From an uncultured Pelagibacteraceae bacterium (lineage in GTDB: Bacteria > Pseudomonadota > Alphaproteobacteria > Pelagibacterales > Pelagibacteraceae), in the NCBI GenBank assembly GCA_902560815.1, contig CACENP010000006.1, positions 1-64,000 on the forward strand: a DNA stretch of 64,000 nt. The letters are read 5' to 3'. A model generated the notes under the pieces. The model saw nothing but the letters and a program-made list of their open reading frames with translations. It did not search any database and was not told the origin of the DNA. Each line of letters starts with the position of its first letter. Within the stretch, counting starts at the first letter, position 1. A program made the translations under genes and the position numbers. Shown piece after piece: positions 45,016 through 54,027 of this stretch.

Positions 45016-46185
45016 ATGACTTTGAATTCTTTTCAATTTAATACAACACCTGGTCTTCGCTATGGAAGCGGTCAAGCAAAAGATTCTTGTAAAGAAATTT
45101 CCAATAAACTAGGTCAAAGTATTCTTTTTATCACCGACAAAGGTCTAATGTCATTGGGCTTAACAGACCAGACTTTAAAAGAATTAAAAAAAATTAGTTC
45201 TGTAGAAATTTTTGATGATGTTGAAGCAGATCCTTCCAAAAAAACTCTTCTTAAAGCAATTGAAGTTGGAAAAAAAATTAAAGCAACAGGTGTTATTGGT
45301 TTTGGAGGAGGTTCTTCCATGGATGTAGCTAAACTTACAGCTTTAATACTTGGCTCTGGTGAAAATTTAGAAGAAGCATGGGGAGTTGCAAACGCAAAAG
45401 GGCCGCGCTTACCTCTTGTTTTAATTCCAACTACTGCGGGCACAGGGTCAGAAGTTACACCTGTATCAATTATAACTGTTGGAGAGGAAGAAAAAAAAGG
45501 AGTTTCTTCATCAATAATATTACCTGATTTAGCTATATTAGATCCTGATTTAACTTTAGGTCTTCCAGCAGGTACTACAGCGGCAACAGGAATTGATGCT
45601 ATGGTCCATGCAATTGAAGCATACGCATCATCAAGTAAAAATAATAACCCTATTTCAAAAATGTTATCAATAGAAGCTTTAAAATTACTTGGTGGATCTA
45701 TTGAGAAGGCAGTATTTGAAGGTTCAAATGTTGAAGCAAGAGGAAATATGTTAATAGGAGCAATGTTAGCTGGTAAAGCGTTTGCTAATTCTCCAGTTGC
45801 AGCAGTCCATGCTCTTGCATATCCGATTGGTGGAACTTTTCATGTTTCTCACGGACTTTCAAATTCTTTGGTGTTACCATATGTCCTAAGGTTCAATAGT
45901 GTAGATTCAAAAGCTTCAAAAGATTATGCCGAACTAGCTCCATATGTTTTTCCAGAAATAGATACTAATAGAGGAGTTCAATCTGTATGTGCAGAATTTA
46001 TAGATAAATTAGAAAGTTTATCAAAAAAATTAGGATTACCACAAAAGTTAAGAGAAGTGGATATTCCTAAAAATGCGTGTGAAAAAATGGCAAAAGATGC
46101 AATGAAACAAACAAGATTGTTAGTTAACAATCCAAGAGAAGTGACAGAAAAAGACGCACTTAACATTTATCATTCAGCTTGGTAG
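45016..46185 (+). CDS. iron-containing alcohol dehydrogenase
   Basis: 389 residues, normal size. NAD block GFGGGSSMDVAK, then PTTAGTGSEVTPVSIIT, metal-site histidines in DAMVHAIEAY, AAVHALAYPIGGTFHVSHG. It interconverts an alcohol and aldehyde with NAD. Six bases after the symporter, so it belongs to the formamidase cluster and may deal with the aldehyde or alcohol part of the substrate. Confidence 0.92.
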   Translation: MTLNSFQFNTTPGLRYGSGQAKDSCKEISNKLGQSILFITDKGLMSLGLTDQTLKELKKISSVEIFDDVEADPSKKTLLKAIEVGKKIKATGVIGFGGGSSMDVAKLTALILGSGENLEEAWGVANAKGPRLPLVLIPTTAGTGSEVTPVSIITVGEEEKKGVSSSIILPDLAILDPDLTLGLPAGTTAATGIDAMVHAIEAYASSSKNNNPISKMLSIEALKLLGGSIEKAVFEGSNVEARGNMLIGAMLAGKAFANSPVAAVHALAYPIGGTFHVSHGLSNSLVLPYVLRFNSVDSKASKDYAELAPYVFPEIDTNRGVQSVCAEFIDKLESLSKKLGLPQKLREVDIPKNACEKMAKDAMKQTRLLVNNPREVTEKDALNIYHSAW

Positions 46186-46197
46186 AATAAAATATAT

Positions 46198-47034
46198 ATG
46201 AAAGAAAAAGATAAAGATATTTTTGAACAAACAACAAAGTTTAATACTGGTATTAAATTATACATGTTCCAAACAGGTGTAATAAAAACAAAATTAAAAT
46301 TTATAAAAATGAATCAAGGCGAAGAACCTTATGAAATTCCCGTGCCATGGTTTTTAATCAAACATCCAGAAGGAGACGTAATTATTGATGGAGGAATGCC
46401 AATAGAGGCAGCGCTTGATAAACATAAGCACTGGGGTCATGTTGTTGAGGCTTATGACCCAGTTATGAAAGCGTCAGAATGGTGTAAAGATATGGTAAAA
46501 AGCGTTAATACGAATCCTGAAGATGTTAAATATGTTATACAAACTCATCTTCATCTAGATCATTCAGGTGCTATAGGGCATTTTCCAAATGCAACACATA
46601 TTACTCAAAAGGTAGAATATGATTATGCTTACAATCCAGATTGGTTTTCACAACCAGCTTACATAAAAGCAGACTTTGATAAACCAAATATACGTTGGAA
46701 GTTTTTACAGGGAAGAAAAACAGATTTTTATGATGTTTATGGAGATGGAGTTATAAAATTAATATTTACACCTGGACATACACCAGGTCATCAATCTGTA
46801 TTAGTTAATCTACCTAAAACTGGTTATATGTTGTTTACCGGTGATGCATGTTATACAGGAGACCACTGGTGTGATAAATGCTTACCAGGTTTAGTAGCAT
46901 CTTCATCTGATGCTGCAGATTCAGTTAAAAAATTAAGACAAGTTGCAAAAGAATATAATGCAAAAGTTGTTTGGGGTCATGATCCAGTTACTTGGTTAGA
47001 TTGGAAAAAAGCTCCAATGTTTTATTACGATTAG
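46198..47034 (+). CDS. metallo-beta-lactamase-fold hydrolase (AHL lactonase-like)
   Basis: 278 residues. The di-zinc motif is HLHLDH (His117, His119, Asp121, His122), followed by FTPGHTPGHQSV, FTGDACYTGDHW and a late WGHDPVTW histidine, as in AiiA/AttM-type N-acylhomoserine lactonases and formamide-side hydrolases. Last gene of the plus-strand run; it meets the GST gene tail to tail with a two-base gap. Lactone or amide ring opening is likelier than quorum quenching in this context. Confidence 0.88.
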   Translation: MKEKDKDIFEQTTKFNTGIKLYMFQTGVIKTKLKFIKMNQGEEPYEIPVPWFLIKHPEGDVIIDGGMPIEAALDKHKHWGHVVEAYDPVMKASEWCKDMVKSVNTNPEDVKYVIQTHLHLDHSGAIGHFPNATHITQKVEYDYAYNPDWFSQPAYIKADFDKPNIRWKFLQGRKTDFYDVYGDGVIKLIFTPGHTPGHQSVLVNLPKTGYMLFTGDACYTGDHWCDKCLPGLVASSSDAADSVKKLRQVAKEYNAKVVWGHDPVTWLDWKKAPMFYYD

Positions 47035-47036
47035 TT

Positions 47037-47630
47037 TTAAACTGGAACTGTTGATTTCATAAATTGATTTTTTATAAATTTTTCAAACCAGGCAGTTAGA
47101 TCTTTATTATTTTTTTTCCACTCATCATTGTATCTAAAGATTGTATAATCTAGCGCACATCCTATTGTTATTTGATCCATAGTTAAATTATTTTCATCAT
47201 AATTGTTCCAATTATTTTCTAGCCATTCAACGGTTCTTTTAATCCTAACTTCTTGTTTACTGATAAAATTTTTACTCTTTTCGTTTTCTGGTCTTATAGT
47301 TTCCATTCTTCTTTCTAACACTGCTTCCATTAAACCATTAGCGATAGAAGTTACATTCATTATTTGCCAATAATTTTTTTTTGGAAACAAAGTATTTTTT
47401 TTTGAAATCGAATCTAGGTATAAACATATATTATCACTATCTGTAATTGATTCCTGTCCAACGAGAAGTGTTGGAATTTTTCTCAATGGATTATGTTTAT
47501 CTAAAAAATCAGATTCATATACATTTATAATTTTTTCTTCTAAATTAATTTCTTGTACTAAAGCTGTAATTTTGGTCTTTCTTCCAAAGGGAGAATTTGG
47601 ACCATTGTATAATATCATTTGGTCTTGCAT
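47037..47630 (-). CDS. glutathione S-transferase-family protein
   Basis: 197 residues. N-terminal thioredoxin-like domain (LYNGPNSPFGRKTKI, then HNPLRKIPTLLV with the cis-proline, ITDSDNICLYL) and an all-helical C-terminal domain. The catalytic position near PNSPFG is serine-type. Last gene of the long operon beginning at 59599; five bases after the 66-residue protein. Substrate unknown. Confidence 0.85.
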   Translation of the reverse strand: MQDQMILYNGPNSPFGRKTKITALVQEINLEEKIINVYESDFLDKHNPLRKIPTLLVGQESITDSDNICLYLDSISKKNTLFPKKNYWQIMNVTSIANGLMEAVLERRMETIRPENEKSKNFISKQEVRIKRTVEWLENNWNNYDENNLTMDQITIGCALDYTIFRYNDEWKKNNKDLTAWFEKFIKNQFMKSTVPV

Positions 47631-47635
47631 AAGAT

Positions 47636-47836
47636 TTATAATTTACAAATTAAAGAAAATATATTGATTACTAGAAAAGTTGTAATTTCATCTTTTAGTT
47701 CCTCGTAATTTACATATCTTCGGTCTGTAGAAGATAACGCAATATCAACCAAACTTTTTGTTTCTTCTTCAGATATACCTATATCATCTGAAAGATTTTT
47801 GATTAATTTTAAGTATTCAACTTTCTTATTTGTCAT
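47636..47836 (-). CDS. 66-residue uncharacterised protein
   Basis: ATG overlaps the biotin-carrier stop by four bases, which argues for translation. Mostly helical and acidic (LSDDIGISEEETKSLVDIAL), with a hydrophobic tail FLVINIFSLICKL. No family recognised. It may be a small adaptor of the carboxylase next to it. Confidence 0.6.
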   Translation of the reverse strand: MTNKKVEYLKLIKNLSDDIGISEEETKSLVDIALSSTDRRYVNYEELKDEITTFLVINIFSLICKL

Positions 47837-48051
47837 TCAATTATTACCGCAACTGTATCTGGATCAATGCCTTCCTGATCATTCACAACATTAACTTTTG
47901 TTACTGTTCCATCAACTGGTGAGTCATGATGTACTTCTGTTTTCATTACTTCCATAATAAATAATGTATCTCCTTTTTTAACTGCATCACCTTCTTTAAC
48001 TAAAACTTTCCACATATTTCCAGGTACAGTTGTTTTAACTTCTGTTGTCAT
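47833..48051 (-). CDS. biotin carboxyl carrier domain protein
   Basis: 72 residues, only the lipoyl/biotinyl domain. The biotinylated lysine is Lys37 in MEVMKTEVHH (usual form EAMKM); VPGNMWKVLVKEGDAVKKGDTLFIM is the preceding barrel half. Small single-domain carriers of this kind sit beside accC and pxp genes in many bacteria. It would carry carboxybiotin between the carboxylase (49205-51658) and the carboxyltransferase half (PxpB/PxpC homologues). Confidence 0.87.
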   Translation of the reverse strand: MTTEVKTTVPGNMWKVLVKEGDAVKKGDTLFIMEVMKTEVHHDSPVDGTVTKVNVVNDQEGIDPDTVAVIIE

Positions 48052-48068
48052 AAATATCTTTAATTTAT

Positions 48069-49196
48069 CTAATCAAAATATCTAATTTTAATTGATTTTA
48101 TTCCTCTTCTTTCCATTAATTTAGTTCTTATTTTTTCATTCATTCTTTCTTTGTCAAAATCAATAATCTTTATATGATCAATTTTAATTTTTTTCTTTTT
48201 GTCATTTAAATCAGTACCTTTTTTTGACGATATGACACTAATTTCACTACAAATTTGAGTTTGTTCTGATCGTAATTCTTGAGCTTTATCAACAGATATT
48301 TTTACAAAATTAAAACTATCACCTGGTTTTGCTTGGCCAAGTTTCCAAAAAGATGCAGAAGGAACAGTGTAAGGAACAATAAATCCACCCATACTAGGAC
48401 CATCATTGACTAATATAATTGGAGTTTGTCCAGCCAAGTTTATAGCTCCTGCAGGATATCCTTGATCAATAATGTTTGATGGAAAAGTTCCATGCTCTAA
48501 TCCTTTGTTAGTTGCTTTTTCAGCAAAAGACCATTTTGGCCCATCTAACCTATAACCTGTTCTGTCACTTTTAGACTGAAGTTTCCAGTCAGCATTTAAA
48601 AACATTTTATGACCTTTGTCATCTACCCAATCATCATTTGGTCCTTTAACAACTTCTATTGACCATTTTTTATTTGTAGACATTACTGGGATAGAATCTT
48701 TTTTAATTTTTCTTCCAGGATATGACTTAGATTTGTTTAAAGGAATAATTTGACCATCTTGTATTGCTTTACCATCTATTCCACCAACCCCTGCTTTGTG
48801 AAAAGTAGATCTTGAGCCGAGCCAAGGCGTGGTATTTATCCCACCAGAAAAGGCAATGTAAGCTCTTGCACCTATTGTTGCATAAGACATTTCTAAAATT
48901 TGATCTTTTTTGACTGCTAAACTTTCCCACAATGGAACAAGCTTTCCATCTATCTTTGGATGCATGTTAGCTCCAGTTATTGCAATAATTCTATCACTAT
49001 CAAATTTAAGTGTTGGACCCATAAACTGACACTCTAATGCAGCCGCTCCAGATTCATTTTCCACTAAAATATTTGCAAGCCTAAAAGACCAACTATCCAT
49101 TGGACCTGAGGAAGGAAAACCTTGATTTAAAGTTCCAATTCTTCCAGGATAATCCTGAACGGACGTTTCTAAACCTTTTTTAATTACTTGAACCAT
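48069..49196 (-). CDS. pxpC: biotin-dependent carboxyltransferase-family protein (PxpC/KipA-like)
   Basis: 375 residues; normal length is about 310-330. KKGLETSVQDYPGRIG, FPSSGPMDSWSFRLAN, GAAALECQFMGPTLKF and DGPSMGGFIVPYTVP are the 5-oxoprolinase subunit C/urea-carboxylase AHS2 blocks. The last 45 residues are an added charged tail containing IKIIDFDK (342-349) and ending GIKSIKIRYFD; similar tails occur on the 170-residue protein and the transporter ATPase of the same operon. It either opens 5-oxoproline with PxpA and PxpB or acts as the carboxyltransferase of a urea-carboxylase-like enzyme. Confidence 0.88.
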   Translation of the reverse strand: MVQVIKKGLETSVQDYPGRIGTLNQGFPSSGPMDSWSFRLANILVENESGAAALECQFMGPTLKFDSDRIIAITGANMHPKIDGKLVPLWESLAVKKDQILEMSYATIGARAYIAFSGGINTTPWLGSRSTFHKAGVGGIDGKAIQDGQIIPLNKSKSYPGRKIKKDSIPVMSTNKKWSIEVVKGPNDDWVDDKGHKMFLNADWKLQSKSDRTGYRLDGPKWSFAEKATNKGLEHGTFPSNIIDQGYPAGAINLAGQTPIILVNDGPSMGGFIVPYTVPSASFWKLGQAKPGDSFNFVKISVDKAQELRSEQTQICSEISVISSKKGTDLNDKKKKIKIDHIKIIDFDKERMNEKIRTKLMERRGIKSIKIRYFD

Positions 49197-49204
49197 ATTC
49201 TTTT

Positions 49205-51658
49205 TTAAAACCTCTTTGAATGGTCAATTGTTTTTAACCAACTTTTATAATTTTTTACGGAGAATTTTTGATATTCAACAATGTTATAATTATATGTTCC
49301 GTCTTTTATTTTGTTTGATACATGGTCAAACTCTTCATAAGTAGTAGGTACAAATTTTACTCTGTCACCAGGTTGAAAAAGACATATATTATTTTCAAAT
49401 ACTGGAAAACTTTTTTTGGTGTCCCATATAGGAACAGGGATAATTCCAAAAATTTGATAACCACCTGGTAGACGATCTGGATAAATACAAGTTGAAGCAC
49501 CACCCATGCCAACAGTTCCTTTTGGAGTCCAAGTTCTTGGAGGGTTATATTTTGGAACAGTCAGCTTACATCTTGGATCAAGAGCCATCATAAACGGAAG
49601 ACCTGGCCAAAAACCTATTGCTGCCACCCAATATTCTGTACTTGAATGAACTCTTACAAATTGATCAATATTTTCAAGATTATTTAATTCTGTTATAAGT
49701 TCAGGATCAGGTTTCTTTTTAGCTATTTTATTTGAATAATCTTCAATACATTCCTTTGTCCATTTATCTAAGTAAACAGTTGGAAAAGAAAAGATTCTAC
49801 TATTTATTTCTATTTCATCTGAAGGTCCTTGTGAGTTGATTAAGGATATAAGTTCATTTTTTAATTCATTAAATTTTATTTCTTCAGGTTCATAATGAAC
49901 TATCATAGAAGCAAAACATGGAGATGTTTCGTAAACGCCTTTAACTTTGTGGTCTTTTATTGCCTTTGCTAGATTTTGAGCGGTAAAATTTAGCTCTAAA
50001 TTCATTACGTTTCCAAACTCAATAAGCATATATTTATCACCAGCAGGTAAGAACTTAGGAGTATCGTAAATTTTGCCTGGAACGTTGTTTACTTCAGTTT
50101 TCTCATCAGTTTTCTTCTTATTATTTTTTGATGAAACTATATTTTCAAATTCTTTTAAATCTTTATCTGTATAATCTTGACCATTTTTAATTTTTGGCGT
50201 TTTTGAAATAATTTTTTCAAATGCTTTTACATCTTTGTCACTATATTTTTGTTCATTATTTTTATTTTGCTGCTTGTCTTTCTTGTTAATTTCTTTTTTT
50301 TCTGTAAATAAAGTTAAATTATTTTCAATAAATTTTGTATTAAAGTCTGCATCCTCAAAAGTTTTATTTTGTAGAACAGCTATCAAAAAAGATTTATTTG
50401 TTTTAATACCTTCAATTTCAAAATCTTTTAAAAAATTTATCATATTATTAATACTTTCAGTTCTATTTGCACTTTTGGAAATGATCTTTGCAATCATTGG
50501 ATCGTAATAAAAAGATATTTCATCTCCTTCATCAACACCAATATCCAATCTAATATTTGTTAAACCTATGTTTGGAATTTTAAGTTTTGTAATTTTTCCT
50601 GGAGAGGGCAGAAAGTTTTTTGAAGGATCTTCTGCATACAATCTACACTCAACTGCATGACCGTTCTTATTAATTTTATTTTGCTCTGTTAAATCAAGAT
50701 CAATACCCAATGCAAACTTAATTTGCATTTCTACTAGGTCTGCATTAGTTATACTTTCAGTAACAGGATGCTCTACTTGAATTCTTGTATTCATTTCTAA
50801 GAAGTAGAATTTTTTTTCATCTACATCGTAGATAAATTCTATTGTTCCAGCACCTTCATAATTTTGATTGCTTGCAAAGTTAACTGCACTTTGTGCCATT
50901 TCATTTAAGATTTTTCTATCTATTTTTGGTGCTGGACTTTCTTCTATAATTTTTTGAAATCTTCTTTGTATTGAACAGTCTCTTTCAAAAAAATGAACAG
51001 CTTTCTTTTTGCCAAAACCAAATATTTGTATTTCTATATGTCTTGCATTTTTTATAAATTTTTCTAAAAATACGTCACTGTTACCAAAAGCTTTCTTAGC
51101 TAAATTTTTTGTTTTTTCTATAGATTTAATTAATTCTCCATAATCATTAACAATTTGCATTCCTATTCCGCCTCCTCCTGCACTAGCTTTTACTAGAATA
51201 GGAAAACCAATTTCATTGCATTTTTTTTCTAAATCTTCTTTTTCTAAATCCTTATTATTTAAGCCTGGACAAATAGGTAAATTACTTTTTAAAGCTAAAT
51301 CTCTTGCTATATCCTTGTTACCCATTGAGACAATTGTATTTGGTTTAGGTCCTATCCAAATAATTCCAAAATCAATTACTTTTTGGGCAAATTTTTCGTT
51401 TTCTGCTAAAAAGCCATAACCAGGGTGAATAGCGTCAACTTTTAATTTTTTGGCTGCTTCAATTATTTTATCTGCATTTAAATAGCTTTCTTGAGCTTTC
51501 GATGCACCAATGTGAATTGACTCGTCAGCTTTTCTTACATGTTTACTGTTTTTATCTATATCAGAATAAACTGCTATTGAGTGAAACTTAAGTTTTTTAC
51601 AACTATCGATAATTCTACAGGCAATTTCCCCACGGTTTGCAATTAGAATTTTTTTCAT
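49205..51658 (-). CDS. biotin carboxylase fused to PxpB/KipI-like domain
   Basis: 817 residues. Residues 1-445 are a full biotin carboxylase (ILIANRGEIACRI, KASAGGGGIGM ATP loop, FIKNARHIEIQIFG, EMNTRIQVEHPVTE). Residues about 446-530 are a charged linker with two copies of a Y-x3-D-x3-F-x2-I motif (Tyr472 and Tyr496). Residues about 535-800 are a PxpB/AHS1 domain (IGFWPGLPFMMALD, then GMGGASTCIYPDRLPGGYQI). Urea carboxylase has the same modules in one chain, so with PxpC and the carrier protein this looks like a complete split carboxylase. The linker motif recurs in the 170-residue protein at 56123. Confidence 0.9.
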   Translation of the reverse strand: MKKILIANRGEIACRIIDSCKKLKFHSIAVYSDIDKNSKHVRKADESIHIGASKAQESYLNADKIIEAAKKLKVDAIHPGYGFLAENEKFAQKVIDFGIIWIGPKPNTIVSMGNKDIARDLALKSNLPICPGLNNKDLEKEDLEKKCNEIGFPILVKASAGGGGIGMQIVNDYGELIKSIEKTKNLAKKAFGNSDVFLEKFIKNARHIEIQIFGFGKKKAVHFFERDCSIQRRFQKIIEESPAPKIDRKILNEMAQSAVNFASNQNYEGAGTIEFIYDVDEKKFYFLEMNTRIQVEHPVTESITNADLVEMQIKFALGIDLDLTEQNKINKNGHAVECRLYAEDPSKNFLPSPGKITKLKIPNIGLTNIRLDIGVDEGDEISFYYDPMIAKIISKSANRTESINNMINFLKDFEIEGIKTNKSFLIAVLQNKTFEDADFNTKFIENNLTLFTEKKEINKKDKQQNKNNEQKYSDKDVKAFEKIISKTPKIKNGQDYTDKDLKEFENIVSSKNNKKKTDEKTEVNNVPGKIYDTPKFLPAGDKYMLIEFGNVMNLELNFTAQNLAKAIKDHKVKGVYETSPCFASMIVHYEPEEIKFNELKNELISLINSQGPSDEIEINSRIFSFPTVYLDKWTKECIEDYSNKIAKKKPDPELITELNNLENIDQFVRVHSSTEYWVAAIGFWPGLPFMMALDPRCKLTVPKYNPPRTWTPKGTVGMGGASTCIYPDRLPGGYQIFGIIPVPIWDTKKSFPVFENNICLFQPGDRVKFVPTTYEEFDHVSNKIKDGTYNYNIVEYQKFSVKNYKSWLKTIDHSKRF

Positions 51659-51663
51659 ACTTT

Positions 51664-52383
51664 TTATTTTTTAAGTGCTTTTTTTAAACTTTTGATAATT
51701 TCAACAGCATTAGGGGTATCTGAATGAACACAAATAATATCACATCCAACATCTGTGTCTGTACCACTCGTATTTTTAACTTTTTTTTCTTTTATAGCTC
51801 TTAAACAACGTTTTACTGCTAACTTACTGCTATATTTTGTATTTTTCCCTTTAGCTATTACAAGTTTTCCATCTTTGTCATAATCTAAATCAGCATAAAA
51901 TTCTGAGATAAAGTCTAACTTTCTTTCTTTTTTGTAAATTTTTTCATGAACTGTATTTGCCATACCGTAAATACTGACATTAAAAGTTTCAACTGCATCT
52001 GCAATAGCTCTTGCAATCTCTTCATCTTTTGAAGCCATAACATATAAAGATCCATGCGGCTTTATATGGTTTAAAGGCATATTATGCTCATCTAAAAAAG
52101 CTTTAAGAGCACCGACTTGATACATTATCATATTTTTTAAATCTAATTTTGGCATCTTCATTTCTCTTCTTCCAAAGCCTTGTAGATCAGGAAAAGAAGG
52201 ATGGGCTCCTACTTTTACTTTATTTTTTTTTGCTAGCTCTACTGTTTTCCTCATATGATTAGGATCTGATGCATGAAAACCACATGCAACATTAGCGACA
52301 TCTATTAAGGGCATTATCTGCTCATCATTTCCTGCATTATAAATTCCAAAACTTTCTCCCATATCACAATTTATTTTTGTCAT
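51664..52383 (-). CDS. pxpA: LamB/YcsF family 5-oxoprolinase subunit A homologue
   Basis: 239 residues, normal length about 245-255. Signature KINCDMGESFG at the start, VANVACGFHASDPNHM, VGAHPSFPDLQGFGRR and LNHIKPHGSLYVMA are all present; VGCDIICVHSDTPNA is the final metal-type block. PxpA acts with PxpB and PxpC to open 5-oxoproline with ATP. Five bases before the carboxylase fusion gene. A different cyclic amide as substrate is possible. Confidence 0.92.
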   Translation of the reverse strand: MTKINCDMGESFGIYNAGNDEQIMPLIDVANVACGFHASDPNHMRKTVELAKKNKVKVGAHPSFPDLQGFGRREMKMPKLDLKNMIMYQVGALKAFLDEHNMPLNHIKPHGSLYVMASKDEEIARAIADAVETFNVSIYGMANTVHEKIYKKERKLDFISEFYADLDYDKDGKLVIAKGKNTKYSSKLAVKRCLRAIKEKKVKNTSGTDTDVGCDIICVHSDTPNAVEIIKSLKKALKK

Positions 52384-52391
52384 TTTTCCTC

Positions 52392-53795
52392 CTATATTTG
52401 TGACCTTATATGTGGCGACCTAGCGTAAAGCGCTACCATTGGTATAATCAATAATCCTAGAATAAATTGTTGAGCTTCCCAACTCAAACCCCATCCAATC
52501 AATACAGTTGTTACTATTTGTAAAATTAAAACACCTATCACGCTTAATCCATATCCTCCATAACCACCTAATAATGATGTACCTCCAATTACTACTGCAG
52601 CTATTGTTGTAAATAAATATATATCTCCTGCTCCAACAAATCCTCCGCCACTCCAACCTAAAAGAAGCGCTCCAGTTAAAGCTGCAAAAAATCCACTTAT
52701 AACATAAGCTCCAATCCAATAACCTCTTTCAGAAATTGATAGTCTTGAAGAAGACAACCTACTACCTCCTAAAGCATACAAATGTCTTCCCCATTTTGTT
52801 AACCGTAGACCAACAATGATTATTATGCTTGCAACTATCCAAATAATTACAACAGGAGGAATTGGAAGACCGATAGTTTTACCATTCATGGATGCTAAAT
52901 TGGTCATCCATGGAGGAACTACACCAAAAACTGTACCAGCTGAAAAAGTTCCCATTGCCACAAGTATTTGAACTCCGCCTTTTACAAAAAACCCAACACC
53001 CAATGTTAAAATTAATGCTTGTCCTTGCAATCTAAAACTTAAAATTCCATTTACCAATCCTATTAAAGCACCAAGTAACAAGATAGCTACACATGCTAAC
53101 CATGGTGGGACTCCTTTAGAAATTAATGACATCAATGCTACGTTCATAGAGCCAATAACAAAAGGGATAGATAAATCTAAACCACCTAACATCGCAACAA
53201 AAGTTTGTCCTACAGTTGCCAAACCAAGAAATGCAGCAAAAACTAACATCGATTTCATATTCATTAATGTTAAAAAACCAGGGATTGTTAATGATCCAAT
53301 TATAAACAATCCAATTAAAACAGATATTCCAACAAAAACACTTTTGGTTCCCTTAATAAACCTGCTTATGACCCCCATAAAAATTACAAACGCAAGAAAA
53401 ATTAAAAAAGATACTAAAGTTCTTCCAGAAAAGAAATTTTCTGCAATAAAAGATACAAATATAAATATTAAAATTACACCAAGGAAAGCTATAGTTTTCC
53501 ATTTATGCTCTCTAATATTTTTAAAAAAGAAATTTTCTTCGTCTTCACTGTCTTGCCCTTTTTCTTCTTCTTTGGGCATTTTGGTAAATATATTTTGTTT
53601 TAATTCTTCGTTAATCCATCTTACAGAGAAATGATACCATCCCCACAGTATTAACCCCGTTACTGCTATAGAGTAGGCAACAATGTTCATCCAATCGGCT
53701 CCATCAAACCAACCTAGAACAGCAGTACCAATACCGCACAAGACTGCAAATAATAAACCTAATCCTTTAAAGAAAAGAAAAGCAGATCTTTTCAT
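52392..53795 (-). CDS. ribose/galactose-type ABC permease with N-terminal extension
   Basis: 467 residues; the RbsC-like core of about 320 residues starts near 140 (FVAMLGGLDLSIPFVIGSM, later VVIGGTSLLGGYGG as the ATPase-contact loop). The first 140 residues add two or three helices and an acidic cytoplasmic stretch (KEEEKGQDSEDEENFF). It pairs with the larger permease at 54011 to form the pore. Gap of one base to the 76-residue gene. Confidence 0.88.
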   Translation of the reverse strand: MKRSAFLFFKGLGLLFAVLCGIGTAVLGWFDGADWMNIVAYSIAVTGLILWGWYHFSVRWINEELKQNIFTKMPKEEEKGQDSEDEENFFFKNIREHKWKTIAFLGVILIFIFVSFIAENFFSGRTLVSFLIFLAFVIFMGVISRFIKGTKSVFVGISVLIGLFIIGSLTIPGFLTLMNMKSMLVFAAFLGLATVGQTFVAMLGGLDLSIPFVIGSMNVALMSLISKGVPPWLACVAILLLGALIGLVNGILSFRLQGQALILTLGVGFFVKGGVQILVAMGTFSAGTVFGVVPPWMTNLASMNGKTIGLPIPPVVIIWIVASIIIIVGLRLTKWGRHLYALGGSRLSSSRLSISERGYWIGAYVISGFFAALTGALLLGWSGGGFVGAGDIYLFTTIAAVVIGGTSLLGGYGGYGLSVIGVLILQIVTTVLIGWGLSWEAQQFILGLLIIPMVALYARSPHIRSQI

Positions 53796-53796
53796 A

Positions 53797-54027
53797 TTAT
53801 TTTACCTCTTCCCATTGGCTTAATTTATTGTCTCTAGCTATTTTCTCTCTATATACTGCCATGAATTGCCATACTAAAGGAGTAAGCGGTATCCCAATTA
53901 TAAATACAGCTATAATTTTGTAAAACGAGTAGCCTACAGAATAAAATATTCCTGACCATAATAGACTTGCGAAGATAACAATGTACATATATGGAGCAAA
54001 TCTTTTGTAACTAGCTTTTTGTCCCAT
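53797..54027 (-). CDS. small two-helix membrane protein between permease genes
   Basis: 76 residues: helix about 13-32, helix about 36-55, then a charged tail. Its start overlaps the larger permease gene by 17 bases and its end is one base from the next permease, so it is translated as part of the transporter. Not a known ABC subunit; possibly an accessory or assembly peptide. Confidence 0.7.
   Translation of the reverse strand: MGQKASYKRFAPYMYIVIFASLLWSGIFYSVGYSFYKIIAVFIIGIPLTPLVWQFMAVYREKIARDNKLSQWEEVK

Noticed and set aside
46198-47034. Quorum-quenching lactonase
   Set aside because: The fold fits, but there is no quorum-sensing gene around; the neighbours are amide-degradation genes.
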